Shown here in pieces: positions 53,304 to 61,578 of a stretch of DNA of 64,000 nucleotides. The stretch is taken from NCBI GenBank assembly GCA_045627385.1, contig JAZQNO010000018.1, positions 10,765 to 74,764 on the forward strand, read 5' to 3'. The notes under the pieces are model-generated. The model saw nothing but the letters and a program-made list of their open reading frames with translations. It made no database searches and was not told the origin of the DNA. The translations under genes were made by a program, and so were the position numbers. The stretch is from UBA1757 sp045627385 (GTDB lineage Bacteria > Bacteroidota > Bacteroidia > Bacteroidales > UBA1402). Within the stretch, counting starts at the first letter, position 1, and every line of letters begins with the position of its first letter.

Positions 53304-53641
53304 TATTTGCCGTGCTTTTTAACTTTGAGATGATAAGGAGGCTGGTCGGTACTTTTCAGTTCGAGACCGCGCTCTTCGACCAGTTTGCGGATATGCGACT
53401 CACGGCTCTCCTGCATCAGGGCCGACTGCTGGATGAGCAGTTCATAGCGCTGTTCGGTGACTTCCTTGCGCAGGGTGTCCATTCTCTTGAGTTTGGCGTT
53501 CATCGAATAGTGGTTGGCCACATAGACGATGAGCAGCGCCACTAAGAAGAGCGCATATTTGTAGTGGCGGTTGAAGAAACCTTCTGCCATGAAAGAGCCT
53601 TCCAGGAAGGCGTTGATTCGCGATCTTTTCTTCTCTGCCAT
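53303..53641 (-). CDS. FtsL-like division protein
   Basis: A 112-residue bitopic protein at the place of ftsL, between rsmH and the penicillin-binding protein. A basic N-terminus (MAEKKRSRINAFLEGS) leads to one membrane helix (YALFLVALLIVYVANHY, about 28-44) and a short coiled-coil with heptads (AKLKRMDTLRKEVTEQRYEL). FtsL would bind FtsB/FtsQ and activate FtsWI. The start at 53641 leaves 4 bp after the rsmH stop; the frame to 53665 would overlap rsmH. Identity rests on layout and position, as the sequence is poorly conserved. Confidence 0.82.
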   Translation of the reverse strand: MAEKKRSRINAFLEGSFMAEGFFNRHYKYALFLVALLIVYVANHYSMNAKLKRMDTLRKEVTEQRYELLIQQSALMQESRESHIRKLVEERGLELKSTDQPPYHLKVKKHGK

Positions 53642-53645
53642 AGTC

Positions 53646-54575
53646 TCATTTCTTTTCCGCCACACGCAAACGGGCGCTGCGGGAACGGGGATTGGACTGT
53701 TGCTCCTGCTCGTCGGGAGCGGTCATTTTGCCAATCAGGCGGAAGGGGCACAGGGAGTTCCCGTAGAAATCCTGTTCGATGCGGCCTTCGAAATTGCCCG
53801 ATTTCATATAGTTCTTCACCAGACGGTCTTCCAGCGAATGATAGCTGATGATGGCGAGACGTCCACCGTGAGCCAGCAGACCGCCGGCCTGAAGCAGCAT
53901 CTGTTCGAGTGCCTCCATTTCGCCGTTCACTTCGATGCGGAGAGCCTGGAACACCTTGGAGAGGTCTTTCTTTTCCTTGTCGCGGCCGATGAGCGGAGCG
54001 ATGACCTGCTTGAACTGCTCGATGGTTTCGATGCGACGGTTCTGGCGTTCTTTCACCAGCAGAGCCGCCAGACGCGAGGCCTGAGGCAGTTCGCCATATT
54101 GGCTGAAAATACGGCAAAGTTCTTCCTGACTGCTGTCGGCCACGATGTCGGAAGCCTTGCGTTCTGCCCGCTGGTTCATTCTCATATCGAGAGGTCCTTC
54201 TTCGAAGCGGAAAGAGAAACCTCGGCCGGCATCGTCGAAATGATGCGAAGAGACGCCCAGGTCGCCCAGCAGGCCGTCGATCTGTTCCACACCATGGAAA
54301 CGCATGAAATTCTTCAGGTAGCGGAAATTGCCGTGCACGAAGGTGAAACGGGGGTCATCGGGAATATTCTGAAAGACGTCCTGATCCTGGTCGAATGCAT
54401 AAAGACGGCCTTTGGGACCCAGCTGGCTGAGAATCGCACGCGAGTGGCCGCCTCCGCCGAAGGTCACATCCACATAGACACCGTCGGGGCGAATGGCCAG
54501 ACCTTCGATGCTCTGGCTGAGAAGTGCGGGCGTATGATACACAAGCTCGCCCGAGAGAGCTGCCGTTGTGTTCAT
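53646..54575 (-). CDS. rsmH: 16S rRNA (cytosine(1402)-N(4))-methyltransferase
   Basis: A 309-residue SAM-dependent methyltransferase (MraW) that N4-methylates C1402 in the ribosomal P site. It shows YHTPALLSQSIEGL, the SAM loop YVDVTFGGGGHSRAIL, FDQDQDVF, DGLLGDLGVSSHHFDDAGRGFSF (broken here across family blocks) and IISYHSLEDRLVKNYM. The ATG at 54575 is preferred because AGGAA lies just before it; the ATG at 54596 adds seven residues (MKKETGN) and has no visible ribosome-binding site. Confidence 0.95.
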   Translation of the reverse strand: MNTTAALSGELVYHTPALLSQSIEGLAIRPDGVYVDVTFGGGGHSRAILSQLGPKGRLYAFDQDQDVFQNIPDDPRFTFVHGNFRYLKNFMRFHGVEQIDGLLGDLGVSSHHFDDAGRGFSFRFEEGPLDMRMNQRAERKASDIVADSSQEELCRIFSQYGELPQASRLAALLVKERQNRRIETIEQFKQVIAPLIGRDKEKKDLSKVFQALRIEVNGEMEALEQMLLQAGGLLAHGGRLAIISYHSLEDRLVKNYMKSGNFEGRIEQDFYGNSLCPFRLIGKMTAPDEQEQQSNPRSRSARLRVAEKK

Positions 54576-54621
54576 ATTTCCTGTTTCTTTCTTCATTCGC
54601 TTGGTGGCTGCGGGCCGTAAA

Positions 54622-55116
54622 TCACTTCATCAGTTCCTGAATTTTCAGTTTGAAATCGTCTGCCGGAATTCTGGGCGTTTCGAGCGCCTTGGCCGGCCAG
54701 AGTTCAATGGTGTCATCCACTCCGAGAAAACGGACTTCGCGTCCGATGCCCACTTTGTCGAGCAGACGGCGTGGAAGCAGAATACGGCCATTGACGTCCA
54801 TCTCGAGCATTTCGGCTTCGAGCATAAACTGGCGGTAGACATCCTGCTGTTCGGGATCCCATTTGTTCAAACGGGCGCGGAGCGTGCCCAGTTCGTTTTC
54901 CCACACAGACATGGGATAGATGACGAGGCAATCCTGAAAAACATCCTTTCGCACGTACAGGACTTCGTTCGTCTCGGAAGGCGCGGCCTCGGCGCCAACT
55001 TCGGCGGCCGGACGAGACATCTCCGGCTGACCGGTCAGCACACGACGGAAAGATGCAGGAACAAACACTCGGTTCTTAGCATCCAACTTGGCCTCTATAT
55101 TACCTAAAAATCGCAT
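54622..55116 (-). CDS. mraZ: Transcriptional regulator MraZ
   Basis: A 164-residue AbrB-like regulator, first gene of the dcw cluster. Two SpoVT/AbrB repeats are seen: FLGNIEAKLDAKNRVFVPASF and, later, MLEMDVNGRILLPRRLLDKVGI. Between them is an Ala/Glu-rich insertion of about 15 residues (SRPAAEVGAEAAPSE). MraZ forms rings and represses its own operon through 10-bp-spaced GTGGG boxes; such boxes are present at 55202-55231. The start at 55116 gives the standard family N-terminus; the longer frame to 55152 does not. Confidence 0.96.
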   Translation of the reverse strand: MRFLGNIEAKLDAKNRVFVPASFRRVLTGQPEMSRPAAEVGAEAAPSETNEVLYVRKDVFQDCLVIYPMSVWENELGTLRARLNKWDPEQQDVYRQFMLEAEMLEMDVNGRILLPRRLLDKVGIGREVRFLGVDDTIELWPAKALETPRIPADDFKLKIQELMK

Positions 55117-55185
55117 AATCAATTGATATTCAGAATGTTGCAAATCAATCACTTAGCAGTGGCCCTTCACAACTTTCTCAACAAG

Positions 55186-55217
55186 CAAATGTACGCATGC
55201 TTTACCCACTTTCCAAC
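55186..55217 (-). promoter_or_regulatory. Promoter of the dcw (division and cell wall) cluster
   Basis: Minus-strand GTTG (55214-55217, one mismatch to TTTG), 20 bases, TACATTTG (55186-55193). It lies 69 bp before the mraZ start and its -33 region overlaps the MraZ boxes. It probably drives all thirteen genes, as no internal gap exceeds 28 bp. Confidence 0.7.
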
Positions 55218-55231
55218 ACTTTTCCCCACTT
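55202..55231 (-). promoter_or_regulatory. MraZ operator: three 10-bp direct repeats
   Basis: On the minus strand three units follow without gap: AAGTGGGGAA (55222-55231), AAGTGTTGGA (55212-55221), AAGTGGGTAA (55202-55211). GTGGG with 10-bp period is the known MraZ box; the middle unit is degenerate (GTGTT). They overlap the -33 element. Confidence 0.75.
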
Positions 55232-55344
55232 TTTTGAAATATTTTTCCAAATTTCCCTCACACCGCTCCACCAAAGGATTTCGGAGCGTTTTCAGGCCTA
55301 TTCCGACTATGGGCAGAGGGCGATTTCTCCGTCCCGTCTTGAGA

Positions 55345-55388
55345 TAAAAAAGACGAGCGGGCCGGTCAGAAAGACCGGCCCGCTCGTC
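55345..55388 (-). terminator. Rho-independent terminator of metG
   Basis: A perfect 16-bp stem: GACGAGCGGGCCGGTC (55352-55367) and its complement (55373-55388), loop of five bases, followed on the minus strand by TTTTTT (55346-55351). It lies 27 bp after the metG stop. A 17-bp palindrome CCAGACAGGCTGTCTGG (55395-55411) sits between. The rest of 55117-55414 holds the dcw promoter and an AT-rich stretch with no gene. Confidence 0.92.
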
Positions 55389-55414
55389 ACAGCACCAGAC
55401 AGGCTGTCTGGCGA

Positions 55415-57469
55415 TTATCTCAGTTCCGAACCGTTGCGCACGTTGCGCTGAGGCGAGGTGATCACATATTTGCCTTCGGCGTCGGACGCGTAGAGAATCA
55501 TACCTTTCGACTCGATGCCGCGGAAATTGCGGGGAGCCAGATTCATCAGCACAGGCACCTGGCGGCCGACCATTTCTTCGGGCTTGAAGGACTCGCTGAC
55601 ACCGGATACGATGGTGCGCTTTTCATCGCCCGTATCCACCAGCAGTTGCATAAGTTTGGACGTTTTGGGCACAGGCTTGGCCTCGAGAATGGTGCCGATG
55701 CGAATGTCCAGTTTCTCGAAATCTTCGAAAGCGATGTTGGGTTTCACGGGTTCGGGCTTCCATGCGGCCTCTTCATTGGCCTTGCGGATGTTCTCCAAAC
55801 GCTGAATCTGAGCCTCGATGGGACCGTCCTCAATTTTTTCGAACAGCAGGCTGGCCGGCTTCAGTTCGTGACCGGCTTCCAGCAGAGAAACGCTTCCGAG
55901 AGAATCCCAGCTGAACGAGCCAATCTGCAGCATATCACGCAATTTGGCGGCGCTGAACGGCAGGAAAGGTTCGAAGGCGATGGCCAGATTGGCGGCGATC
56001 TGCAGACTCAGGTTCATGATGGCGGCCACGCGCTCCATATCGGTCTTGGCCAGTTTCCAGGGTTCGGTGTCGGCCAGATACTTGTTGCCGATGCGAGCTA
56101 GATTCATGGCCTCTTTCTGAGCGTCGCGGAAGCGGAAATTGTCGAGATACTCTTCGAGCACCTTCTTCACATTGACAAATTCTTCCATGGTTTCGCGGTC
56201 ATAGTCGGTCCAAGCGGACGAAGCCGGCACCTTACCGTCGAAATACTTGTGTGTGAGCACAATGGCACGGTTGATAAAGTTGCCGAAGATGGCCACAAGT
56301 TCGTTGTTGTTGCGGGCTTGGAAATCTCTCCAGGTGAAATTGTTGTCTTTGGTCTCAGGAGCGTTGGCGGTGAGCACATAGCGAAGCACGTCCTGCTTGC
56401 CGGGGAAGTCCACCAGATATTCGTGGAGCCAGACAGCCCAATTTCTGGAGGTGGAAATTTTGTCGTCTTCCAAATTGAGGAACTCGTTGCTGGGCACGTT
56501 GTCGGGCAGAATATAGCTGCCTTCGGCCTTCAGCATGGCCGGGAACACGATGCAGTGGAACACGATGTTGTCCTTACCGATGAAATGAATCAGACGGGTT
56601 TCCTTGTCCTTCCACCAGGTCTCCCATGAACCGCGCTCGGGATGTGAGTCGCAATATTCTTTCGTATTGGAGATGTAGCCGATAGGCGCGTCGAACCAGA
56701 CATAGAGCACCTTACCCTCGGCTCCCTCCACCGGCACGGGTATGCCCCACTCCAAGTCACGGGTCACTGCCCTGGGACGCAAGCCTCCGTCGAGCCAGCT
56801 TTTGCACTGTCCGTAGACGTTCGGACGCCATTCCTTATGGTCTTCCAGAATCCATTTTTCGAGCCATTCCTGATCCTTGTCCAAAGGCAGATACCAATGC
56901 TTGGTAGCCTTCTTCACCAGCGGATTGCCGGTCTCGGCATTGTAGGGATTGATCAGTTCGTCGGGCGAAAGCGTGGCGCCGCACTTTTCGCACTGGTCGC
57001 CGTAGGCTTCGGGAGCATGGCAGCGCGGGCATTCGCCCCGGATGTTGCGGTCGGTCAGAAAATGGCCGGTCTGCTCGTCGTAGAATTCTTCGGTGACCTG
57101 TTCGACGAATTTGCCTTCGTCATAGAGTTTCTTGAAGAAATCGCTGGCCAGCCGGTGGTGGATGTCGCTGGTGGTGCGGCTGTAGATATCGAAGGAAATG
57201 CCGAATTTTTCAAAAGAATCTTTGATGAGATAGTGGTAGCGGTCAACTACTTCCTGCACCGAGATGCCCTCTTTGCGGGCGCGGATGGTCACAGGCACGC
57301 CGTGTTCGTCGCTGCCGCCGATGAACATCACGTCCTGGCCTTTCAGACGCAGATATCTCACATAGATATCGGCAGGCACATAGACACCTGCGAGGTGGCC
57401 GATATGGACCGGGCCGTTGGCGTAAGGGAGTGCCGTCGTGACGGTTGTCCTCTTGAATTTGTTATCCAT
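55415..57469 (-). CDS. metG: Methionyl-tRNA synthetase with C-terminal tRNA-binding domain
   Basis: A 684-residue class I aminoacyl-tRNA synthetase charging tRNA-Met. HIGH is in YANGPVHIGHLAG, KMSKS has become KISTS (DDKISTSRNWAVW), and the zinc knuckles are CPRCHAPEAYGDQCEKCG. The anticodon-binding helical domain is followed by a Trbp111/EMAP-like OB fold (about 575-684, FEKLDIRIGTILEAKPV, RTIVSGVSESFKPEE). Last gene of the minus-strand run that begins in the polysaccharide locus, 16 bp after the phosphatase gene, with a strong terminator downstream. Confidence 0.97.
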   Translation of the reverse strand: MDNKFKRTTVTTALPYANGPVHIGHLAGVYVPADIYVRYLRLKGQDVMFIGGSDEHGVPVTIRARKEGISVQEVVDRYHYLIKDSFEKFGISFDIYSRTTSDIHHRLASDFFKKLYDEGKFVEQVTEEFYDEQTGHFLTDRNIRGECPRCHAPEAYGDQCEKCGATLSPDELINPYNAETGNPLVKKATKHWYLPLDKDQEWLEKWILEDHKEWRPNVYGQCKSWLDGGLRPRAVTRDLEWGIPVPVEGAEGKVLYVWFDAPIGYISNTKEYCDSHPERGSWETWWKDKETRLIHFIGKDNIVFHCIVFPAMLKAEGSYILPDNVPSNEFLNLEDDKISTSRNWAVWLHEYLVDFPGKQDVLRYVLTANAPETKDNNFTWRDFQARNNNELVAIFGNFINRAIVLTHKYFDGKVPASSAWTDYDRETMEEFVNVKKVLEEYLDNFRFRDAQKEAMNLARIGNKYLADTEPWKLAKTDMERVAAIMNLSLQIAANLAIAFEPFLPFSAAKLRDMLQIGSFSWDSLGSVSLLEAGHELKPASLLFEKIEDGPIEAQIQRLENIRKANEEAAWKPEPVKPNIAFEDFEKLDIRIGTILEAKPVPKTSKLMQLLVDTGDEKRTIVSGVSESFKPEEMVGRQVPVLMNLAPRNFRGIESKGMILYASDAEGKYVITSPQRNVRNGSELR

Positions 57470-57485
57470 AAATGAAAAGAGAATA

Positions 57486-58172
57486 CTAAGACATTCGCTC
57501 CATCAGTTTCTCGACCGCTTTCCGGATTTTCCGGTCCGGTTTGACTTCAAAGATGCGGTCAAGTTGCTGCAAGGTATGGAGGTCGCTTGCCATAAAACTG
57601 TAATAATGATGATCTAGGAGATACTTGAGAATTTTCATTGAAGCCGGGCCGTAGGTGCCGCTGAGCGACATCAGATTGAGCTGGAAGCGGCAACCCATGT
57701 CGACCAGTTTGTCGAAATCCTTCAGACAGTCGGCCATATAGGTATACCGCTCCGGATGGGCCAGAATCGGCTTCAAGCCTGACATGTTCAGTTGGAATAC
57801 GGTTTCTTCCAGATTCTCGCTGCGGAAATAATAGGACATCTCCACCAGAATGCTGCCGTCGGGGTGCAGCAGCAGACTGTCGTCCTCGGAGCGTTCTTCG
57901 AAATTGTTCACAATCATGTACTCGGCCGCGAGAGATGTCTTAATGCCCCACTCGGCAGGTATCTGCTTTTGAAACGCTTCGTAGGCCTGACGCAGCTTCT
58001 GTTCGTTCATCTCGGGATATACATCCGGATTCATGTGTGGCGTGAAGACGAATTCACGGCATCCGGCGTCGGCCATGGCGCGGATGGCAGACAAGGAATC
58101 CTCTGCCCGGCGGAAGCCGTCATCGACTCCGGGAAGCAGGTGATTGTGAATATCCTTGAACGGTAATTTCAT
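57486..58172 (-). CDS. CpsB/YwqE-type tyrosine-protein phosphatase (PHP domain)
   Basis: A 228-residue metal-dependent phosphatase of the PHP fold. It shows DIHNHLLPGVDDG at the N-terminus, FTPHMNPDVYP, LAAEYMI, ILAHPERYTYM and FMASDLHT, which together supply the metal ligands. Such enzymes dephosphorylate the tyrosine tail of the capsule kinase. The gene overlaps the kinase stop by one base (TGATG), so the Tyr-Gly-rich tail of that kinase is the expected substrate. Cytoplasmic. Confidence 0.92.
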   Translation of the reverse strand: MKLPFKDIHNHLLPGVDDGFRRAEDSLSAIRAMADAGCREFVFTPHMNPDVYPEMNEQKLRQAYEAFQKQIPAEWGIKTSLAAEYMIVNNFEERSEDDSLLLHPDGSILVEMSYYFRSENLEETVFQLNMSGLKPILAHPERYTYMADCLKDFDKLVDMGCRFQLNLMSLSGTYGPASMKILKYLLDHHYYSFMASDLHTLQQLDRIFEVKPDRKIRKAVEKLMERMS

Positions 58173-60727
58173 CAGCCTTCAATATCGGTTTTGCCCGAGT
58201 CGTAATTATGATGGCGGTGATGGTTGTGCTTTCCACCCGATTCTTCGTTGCCGTAACCATAACCGTAGCCGTAGCCATAGCCATAGCCATAACCGTAACC
58301 GTAGCCGTGTCCGTAGCCGTAGCCATAACCGTAGCCGGCGCCATATCCATAGCGATACTTGGTGGCCGACAGATCCAGTCCGTTGAGAATCAGATTGACG
58401 TTCTTCATCGGCTGAGTCTTGCTGGTGATGGCCTGCTTGATGTCGGTCAGCAGTTTAATGGCCGTATAGTCGGCACGCAGCACATAGAGTGTGGCATCGA
58501 CATACCGGTTGATCAGATAAGAGTCCGAAACCGGCAGATAAGGAGCCGAGTCGATGATCACATAGTCGTATTTGTCACGGAAATGGGCAATCAGTTCGCC
58601 TTCTTTTCCTTGAGAAAGCAATTCGGTCGGGTTCGGGGGCACCGGTCCGGCGAACACCAGATCAAGTGTCGGACTGATGCCGCTGGGTACGGGAAGCGAA
58701 TCCAGATTGTCGTTCTTGCCGACCAGATAGCTGATGACCGTATTGGAGCGGTCGGCCTTTACCTGCGGGAAAATCTTGCGCAGCACCGGTTTGCGGAGGT
58801 CCATACCCACCAGCAACACGCGTTTGCCGACGTGCGAAATGGAAAGGGCCAGATTGGAAGCCACGTACGACTTGCCCTCACCGGGCATGGATGAGGTAAC
58901 CTGAATGACTTTAGTGTCCTGCAGATATTGCAGATTGCTTCGCAGCATGCGGAAAGATTCGGAAGTGACGTCACGGCCGTTCTTCGGGATGAGGTTGGCT
59001 GCATCCTTGGAGCCCTTGGGCAGAACAGCCAGAACCGTTGCGTCAAGCACTGCTTCCACATCGGATTTGGTCTCGATTTTGGTCTTCATCATCATACGGA
59101 TCCAAACCACGGCCGGGGGCAGAGCGATACCCAGAATCAGCGCCAGCAGATAGACCATCGAAGTGCGGGGACTGACCGGCACGTTGCTGCCGTAGGCCGG
59201 TTCGATGATGCGGAAATTGTCGGCTTGGGAATACATGGCTATCTGCGATTCCTCGCGTTTCTGCTGAAGCATCAGATACAGCGGCTCGATAATTTCGAGT
59301 TTGCGGCTCATCTGCTGCATTTCGAACTGCTGTTGAGGCAGATTGGACATGGAACGCTGGCTTGAAGAAATGGTCTGTTCCAGTTCGCGTTCGCGAATCG
59401 AATAGACCTTGTCGAGGTTCTCGATGGAAAGGTCGATGCTGCGGCGGGCATCGTCCAACTGAAGGTTCAGGCTCAAGACGCGCGGGTTGGATTCGCTGGA
59501 ACTGGCCACCATACGGTTGCGTTCGGCCACCATCGTGTTGTAGTTGGTGATGATGTTGTTCAGACTGGCATCGGAAAGTCCGATATTGGAAGGAATCACC
59601 CGATGCTCTCCGGCCGGCATCTCGGCCATGTCGCTCTTGACCATGGCCAGAACGCTCTTCTGAAGACGGAGTTCATTGAGCTGTTCGCGATATTGCATGT
59701 CGGAAGTCATCGTCAGGTTGGACTGGGCATCCAGATTGACCACCACGTTGTGGCGCTGATAATCCTTATAGTCGCTCTCGGCCGCATTCAGTTCCTCGGC
59801 GATGATGTCCAGACGCTGGTCGATGAACTCGACTGTGCGCACCATCGAGGCATTGCTGTACTCAAAGGCATCCTGATTGCACTTGTTGACCAGCATATTG
59901 AGGATGTTGTCGGCACGGTTCTTCTTGGTGTCCTGCATTTTGACGATGGCCACATCGTTCATCTGAGAATTCTTGAGGCCCTGGACTTCAGAGACCAGTT
60001 TGTGCGAAAAGTTCAAAGCGGCGCTATAGGGAGTGAGCCATGTGGCCAGATAGCGGTCGCCGTTGGTCATCTCGGAATAGCCGTTCAGGGTGAGCGTGAA
60101 CATGACGCCTTCAAGGGCGACAGGCTGTCCGTAGGCGTATTTCTTTTGGGGAAGCTGATACTTCTGTCCGTTGAGAGAAAACTCTTTGACCATATAGAAC
60201 GAATCGCGGTGCATAAATTCGATGCGCACGGATGTGGCGCGCAATTCGTTGGGATACAATGGATTCGACTCAACGACAAAGTCAAACGGGTTGTCTCCGT
60301 AGAACTCGTTGAGCTTCCAGTCGAACAGACGGCGACCCGATTTCAGACGGGAGTCGGCCACCGGCATGCGGTACTGATAGTAGCGGGTATTGAGGTTGAG
60401 TTCCTCGACCACCTTCTGCATCAGCGACGGGCTCTTCAGAATAAAAAGTTCGTTGTCGATTTTGCGGGAGACACGACGTCCGGTCAGGTCGGCCAGCATA
60501 GCCAGTTCTCCATTGCTGCCGTCGTTGCGGTTGAGCATGATATAAGTGCTGCGCTCGTAAACGGGAGTCTGCATCCGAAGATACAGAAAAGCGCAGACAA
60601 TGGCCACAAAAGCCGTGACGGCAATCCAGAAACGGAGTCTCCAGACGAAACCCAGCAGTTCTCTCAGATTGATGGAGCCGTCTTCCTGTTGAGGTTCGAT
60701 GGGATTGTTCGGACGAGAATTTTCCAT
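58172..60727 (-). CDS. Wzc-like capsule tyrosine autokinase with Tyr-Gly repeat tail
   Basis: An 851-residue polysaccharide co-polymerase and BY-kinase. A Wzz-like N-terminal part starts with INLRELLGFVWRLRFWIAVT and a membrane helix (about 33-53). It continues through a long periplasmic coiled-coil and returns through a second helix (VYLLALILGIALPPAVVWI, about 530-550). The kinase has Walker A SSMPGEGKSYVAS, Walker A' LLVGMDLRKP and Walker B YDYVIIDSAP. The tail holds 15 Tyr-Gly dipeptides with one Ala-Gly and one His-Gly, then a His-rich stretch (KHNHHRHHN). Tyrosine clusters are normal in this family, but so regular a repeat is unusual. It regulates chain length and export with the Wza-like lipoprotein 15 bp upstream. 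Confidence 0.93.
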   Translation of the reverse strand: MENSRPNNPIEPQQEDGSINLRELLGFVWRLRFWIAVTAFVAIVCAFLYLRMQTPVYERSTYIMLNRNDGSNGELAMLADLTGRRVSRKIDNELFILKSPSLMQKVVEELNLNTRYYQYRMPVADSRLKSGRRLFDWKLNEFYGDNPFDFVVESNPLYPNELRATSVRIEFMHRDSFYMVKEFSLNGQKYQLPQKKYAYGQPVALEGVMFTLTLNGYSEMTNGDRYLATWLTPYSAALNFSHKLVSEVQGLKNSQMNDVAIVKMQDTKKNRADNILNMLVNKCNQDAFEYSNASMVRTVEFIDQRLDIIAEELNAAESDYKDYQRHNVVVNLDAQSNLTMTSDMQYREQLNELRLQKSVLAMVKSDMAEMPAGEHRVIPSNIGLSDASLNNIITNYNTMVAERNRMVASSSESNPRVLSLNLQLDDARRSIDLSIENLDKVYSIRERELEQTISSSQRSMSNLPQQQFEMQQMSRKLEIIEPLYLMLQQKREESQIAMYSQADNFRIIEPAYGSNVPVSPRTSMVYLLALILGIALPPAVVWIRMMMKTKIETKSDVEAVLDATVLAVLPKGSKDAANLIPKNGRDVTSESFRMLRSNLQYLQDTKVIQVTSSMPGEGKSYVASNLALSISHVGKRVLLVGMDLRKPVLRKIFPQVKADRSNTVISYLVGKNDNLDSLPVPSGISPTLDLVFAGPVPPNPTELLSQGKEGELIAHFRDKYDYVIIDSAPYLPVSDSYLINRYVDATLYVLRADYTAIKLLTDIKQAITSKTQPMKNVNLILNGLDLSATKYRYGYGAGYGYGYGYGHGYGYGYGYGYGYGYGYGYGNEESGGKHNHHRHHNYDSGKTDIEG
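58251..58352. repeat. Hexanucleotide repeat encoding the Tyr-Gly tail
   Basis: Seventeen consecutive 6-bp units of the form CCGTAG/CCATAG/CCGTAA/CCATAA (plus-strand reading) run from 58251 to 58352, two of them altered (CCGTGT at 58305-58310, CCGGCG at 58335-58340). All are in frame with the kinase gene, so changes in copy number would alter tail length without frameshift. Confidence 0.9.
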
Positions 60728-60742
60728 ATGAAGTTCTGTTGT

Positions 60743-61519
60743 TTACAAAATGAAGGACAAAAGGGCGATGGACGTGGTGATAGACGACAGGATGACGCTC
60801 CAGATGCCGGTGGCGGTAGTGGCGGTAGCCACGCGGGTGGCGCTCGGTTGGACAATCAGCACATCGTTCTGCTGCAGATAGAAATAAGGCGACTCAAGGA
60901 TGTCGCTTTTGCGCAGGTCGATGGTGATGTGCTGCTGGACTCCGTCGATTTCACGAAGCAGGATGACATTGTCGCGGCGGGCCGTCATGGTCAGGTCGCC
61001 GGCACGGCCGAGTGCCTGCAGGAGACTGATCTTTTCAGAATCCATCGTAAAGGTGCCGGGCGAACGGACTTCGCCCAAAACGGTGATTTTGTAGTTGCGG
61101 AAAGCCACATAGACGATGGGATCCTTCACGTCTTTGCCGATTTCGGCGGTCAGATACTGGACCAAATCGTTGCGGGTCATTCCCTCCACATGGATTTCGC
61201 CCAACACGGGAAAACTGATGTTGCCCTGGGCGTCGACCAGATAGGTAAGGGTCGACTGCTCCGGATTGGTGCTGTAGCCGCCACCGGTGCTCATTTCGCT
61301 CAAGGTGAGGTTGTAGGGAGCCGTCACCAGTTTGTCGGGACCGCTCACCACAATCGTCAGTCGGTCGTCCTTCTTGATGACAGCCTCATATTCGTTGGTC
61401 AGTTTGTTGAGCTCGACCTCATCGATATCTTGAAAATAGAGAATTTGCTTGGAACTCGTGCAGGAGGAAACCGACAGGAGAACCAGCAGGAATGCGAATA
61501 ATTTGAAGTACAATTTCAT
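60743..61519 (-). CDS. Polysaccharide export lipoprotein (Wza-like)
   Basis: A 258-residue outer membrane export protein. Lipobox LSVSSCTSS (Cys20) is followed by the poly-export domain (about 45-140, LTYLVDAQGNISFPVLGEI, LVQYLTAEIG) and a SLBB domain (KITVLGEVRSPGTFTM, LLQALGRAGDL). The last 20 residues are hydrophobic (IWSVILSSITTSIALLSFIL), as in Bacteroidota members that lack the amphipathic helix of E. coli Wza. It would form the capsule exit channel with the kinase encoded 15 bp downstream. A consensus promoter precedes it. Confidence 0.93.
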   Translation of the reverse strand: MKLYFKLFAFLLVLLSVSSCTSSKQILYFQDIDEVELNKLTNEYEAVIKKDDRLTIVVSGPDKLVTAPYNLTLSEMSTGGGYSTNPEQSTLTYLVDAQGNISFPVLGEIHVEGMTRNDLVQYLTAEIGKDVKDPIVYVAFRNYKITVLGEVRSPGTFTMDSEKISLLQALGRAGDLTMTARRDNVILLREIDGVQQHITIDLRKSDILESPYFYLQQNDVLIVQPSATRVATATTATGIWSVILSSITTSIALLSFIL

Positions 61520-61547
61520 TGGTCGCTGGAGTCTTTATAAAATCTTG

Positions 61548-61578
61548 CAAAGATAAGTCAAAATCTCAAGAGCCCAAA
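61548..61578 (-). promoter_or_regulatory. Promoter of the wza-wzc-cpsB-metG run
   Basis: Minus-strand TTTG (61575-61578), 19 bases, TATCTTTG (61548-61555), a full consensus match. The start codon is 29 bp downstream. The -33 element is inside the 3' end of the ATP-grasp gene, so the export genes have their own promoter. Confidence 0.8.

Noticed and set aside
58251..58352. Short regular repeat that could suggest a CRISPR array
   Set aside because: The unit is 6 bp with no spacers and is in frame with the kinase gene; it encodes the Tyr-Gly tail.
59603..61501. 632-codon plus-strand frame opposite the capsule kinase and export genes
   Set aside because: Antisense shadow spanning two well-supported genes and the gap between them.
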